Assembly: GCA_964553375.1 (NCBI GenBank) | Contig: CAZKKN010000008.1 | Span: forward strand, 1 to 51,069 | Length of the DNA: 51,069 nucleotides | Direction of reading: 5' to 3' | Origin: UBA9715 sp964553375 | Lineage (GTDB): Bacteria; Actinomycetota; Coriobacteriia; Coriobacteriales; Eggerthellaceae | Part shown: positions 49,277-51,069 of the stretch, piece after piece | How positions within the stretch are numbered: position 1 is the stretch's first letter | Layout: every line of letters starts with the position of its first letter | The notes under the pieces: generated by a model | Database searches by the model: none | What the model was told of the DNA's origin: nothing | Seen by the model: only the letters and a program-made list of their open reading frames with translations | Translations under genes and position numbers: made by a program

Positions 49277-51069
49277 CTACCTCCAGATTGGTGCGCCGAA
49301 CAGATCTTGGATCTCCGACAACATCACCCGGTTGCGCGAATCCACGGTCATGGGCANNNNNNNNNNNNNNNNNNNNNNNNNNNNNNNNNNNNNNNNNNNN
49401 NNNNNNNNNNNNNNNNNNNNNNNNNNNNNNNNNNNNNNNNNNNNNNNNNNNNNNNNAGATCTTGGATCTCCGACAACATCACCCGGTTGCGCGAATCCAC
49501 GGTCATGGGCAGCTCGGCCCGGAATTTGCGCCCGTCGTTTTGCAACACGAACACCGCCACGTAGTCGCGGCCCGGGTAGGACTCCAAGATGCGCCGCAGC
49601 CGCTCCACCCGCGCCTGGTTGAAATCGGCCGAAGGCACCTTAAGCTCGAAGCTCACCGGGTTGGATTGCCCTTCGGCAAGCTCCACCACATCGATTTCGT
49701 AGGCGATGATCTGATTGCCGCGGTCGCCGTGCTCGAATTTCCCTTTCACCTGCACAATGGCGTCTTCCACGATGGCCTCGGCGTTCTCGTCATACTTGAA
49801 CGTGATGCACTCGATGGAGCCCGTGGTGTCTTCCAAGTTGAATGTGGCCATGCGGGTGCCGCGCTTGGTCAGCTTGGGCACCACCCCGGAGATCATGCCC
49901 ACGAACGTGGCCGATTTGATATCCGTGGTGCGATCCATCAAGTCGCCGATCTGGAATTTCGTCAACTTGGAGATGGCATCCTCGTAGGGTGTGAGCGGGT
50001 GCTCGGAGACGTAGATCTTCAGGATCTCCTTCTCCAGTGCAAGCTTCTGGCGCTTGGGCCACTCGTCGCCGTCGGGAGCGGGAATCTCCTCTTCAAAGCC
50101 GCTTTCCTCCACGTCGCTGAACATGTCGAACATGGAAACCTGGCCGGAGTCGCGATCTTTCTGGCGACGCGATGCGCTCTCCAGAAGCGGCGTGTCGTCC
50201 ACGAAATGCATCATCTGTTTGCGGGTGTAGCCCGTGGAGTCGAAGGCACCGCCCTTGATCAGGGCCTCAAGCGCCTTGCGGTTGTAGCATTTGGCGTCGA
50301 TGCGCTCCACGAAATCGTGCAGCGACGTGAAGCGGCCACCCCGATGGCGCTCGGCAACGATCTCGTCCGCCACCGCCTGGCCGATGCCGCGCACACCCAC
50401 CAGGCCGAAGCGAATCCCCTCTTCCACCGGCGTGAACTCGGCATTGGAAGAGTTGATGTCCGGCGGCAGCACGGGAATGCCCGAGTGGTTGCAGCTGGCG
50501 ATGTAGCGAATCAGCCGATCGGTGTTGCCCATGTAGCTGGACAGCACGGCGGCCATGTACTCGTAAGGGTAGTGGGCCTTCATGTAGGCGGTGCGCATGA
50601 CCAGGATGGCATAAGCCGCAGAGTGCGACTTGTTGAAGGCGTACTTCGCGAACTTCTCGGCATCGGCCCAGATCTGCTTGGCGATGTCCAGCGAGAAGCC
50701 GTTGTCCACCGCGCCTTGGTTCCAGTCTTCCTGCAACTGGCGCATGACGTCGATCTTCTTCTTGCCCATGGCCTTGCGCAGCTTGTCGGCCTTGCCGGCC
50801 GAGAAGCCGGACATGGCCATGGATATCTGCATGATCTGCTCCTGGTAGACCATGGTGCCGAAGGTCTCCTCCAGGATGGGGCGCAGGCGCTCGTCGTAGT
50901 AGTGGATCGAGCTCTTGCCCGAGGCCACCTTGATGTAGTCCTCGACCATGCCGGACTCGAGCGGGCCCGGGCGGTTGAGGGCGATGGAGGCCACGACGTC
51001 GGAGAAGCGCGTCGGGGGCAGGCGCGCGAACAGGCTCACGTAGAGCTGGCCCTCCACCTGGAACAGGCC
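49277..51069 (-). CDS. dnaE: DNA polymerase III alpha subunit, 3' part, interrupted by an assembly gap
   Basis: The gene runs off the right edge of the window, so the PHP domain and palm start are missing. Visible are RPGPLESGMV, MVYQEQIMQISMAMSGFSAG, the finger region with FNKSHSAAYAILVMRTAYMKAHYP, a helix-hairpin-helix (GLVGVRGIGQAVADEI), the OB fold (ATFVGMISGVVPKLTKRGTR) and the C-terminal domain. The N-run breaks the frame. Joining the two identical 55-bp flanks gives ...SEIQDLFGAPIWR and a TAG at 49277; the remaining 1,638 bp are an exact multiple of three. Confidence 0.95.
49357..49456. other. Assembly gap of 100 Ns with 55-bp duplicated flanks
   Basis: Bases 49302-49356 and 49457-49511 are identical (55 bp) and flank exactly 100 Ns. 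This is the mark of two contigs that overlap by 55 bp but were joined with a fixed-size gap. The true sequence most likely lacks 155 bp here. Confidence 0.93.

Noticed and set aside
49302..49511. True 55-bp duplication in dnaE
   Set aside because: The flanks surround a fixed 100-N gap and the gene becomes intact only when one copy is removed.

Overview
The window reads as a GC-rich chromosome of an anaerobic, respiratory actinobacterium, most likely class Coriobacteriia, family Eggerthellaceae. This is inferred from gene content (two Tat-exported DMSO-reductase-type complexes with TorD-like chaperones, acetate kinase, PntAB, densely packed GC-rich genes) and is not proven. Most genes lie on the minus strand.

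Left chromosomal part (1-23,460): a DEDDh exonuclease divergent from a LysR regulator; an AbrB/PIN toxin-antitoxin pair; a YigZ/IMPACT gene whose only well-placed start codon is ACG; alaS; an AI-2E-family permease with a DUF948-like protein; rarA with a structured RNA (possibly 6S) directly upstream; an MscS channel operon; a homocysteine-methyltransferase-like protein; ackA behind a small terminated RNA with C-rich loops; a fused ArsM-ArsS arsenic enzyme; a CobW-like GTPase; galU; a Veg-like protein; a DUF2804 protein; a VapBC pair; and an HD-domain protein. Many gaps between genes hold nested palindromes whose ends are conserved while their stems vary with base pairing kept. At least two sequence families exist, plus several single long inverted repeats.

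Island (about 23,455-43,584, 20.1 kb): it splits a tRNA-Ala(CGC) gene in the D loop. The 5' half lies at 23,439-23,460 and the 3' half at 43,579-43,638; joined, they give a canonical 76-nt tRNA with the G3:U70 alanine identity pair. Joining the island ends gives an attP with perfect 12-bp inverted arms, as expected for a large serine integrase. The island has a frameshifted large serine recombinase at its left end and ParA/ParB at its right. It also carries an intact tRNA-Ala with the same CGC anticodon just inside attL, apparently replacing the one it breaks. Its cargo is two complete DMSO-reductase-family operons, a Crp-like regulator, two TorD-type chaperones, a LysR regulator, a sigma-like protein and a decayed dmsA remnant. 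No conjugation genes are visible.

Right chromosomal part (43,585-51,069): a small two-gene module, pntB-pntA, truA and the 3' part of dnaE. dnaE is interrupted by 100 Ns flanked by an identical 55-bp sequence. Collapsing this overlap restores an open dnaE reading frame, so the gap is an assembly artefact.
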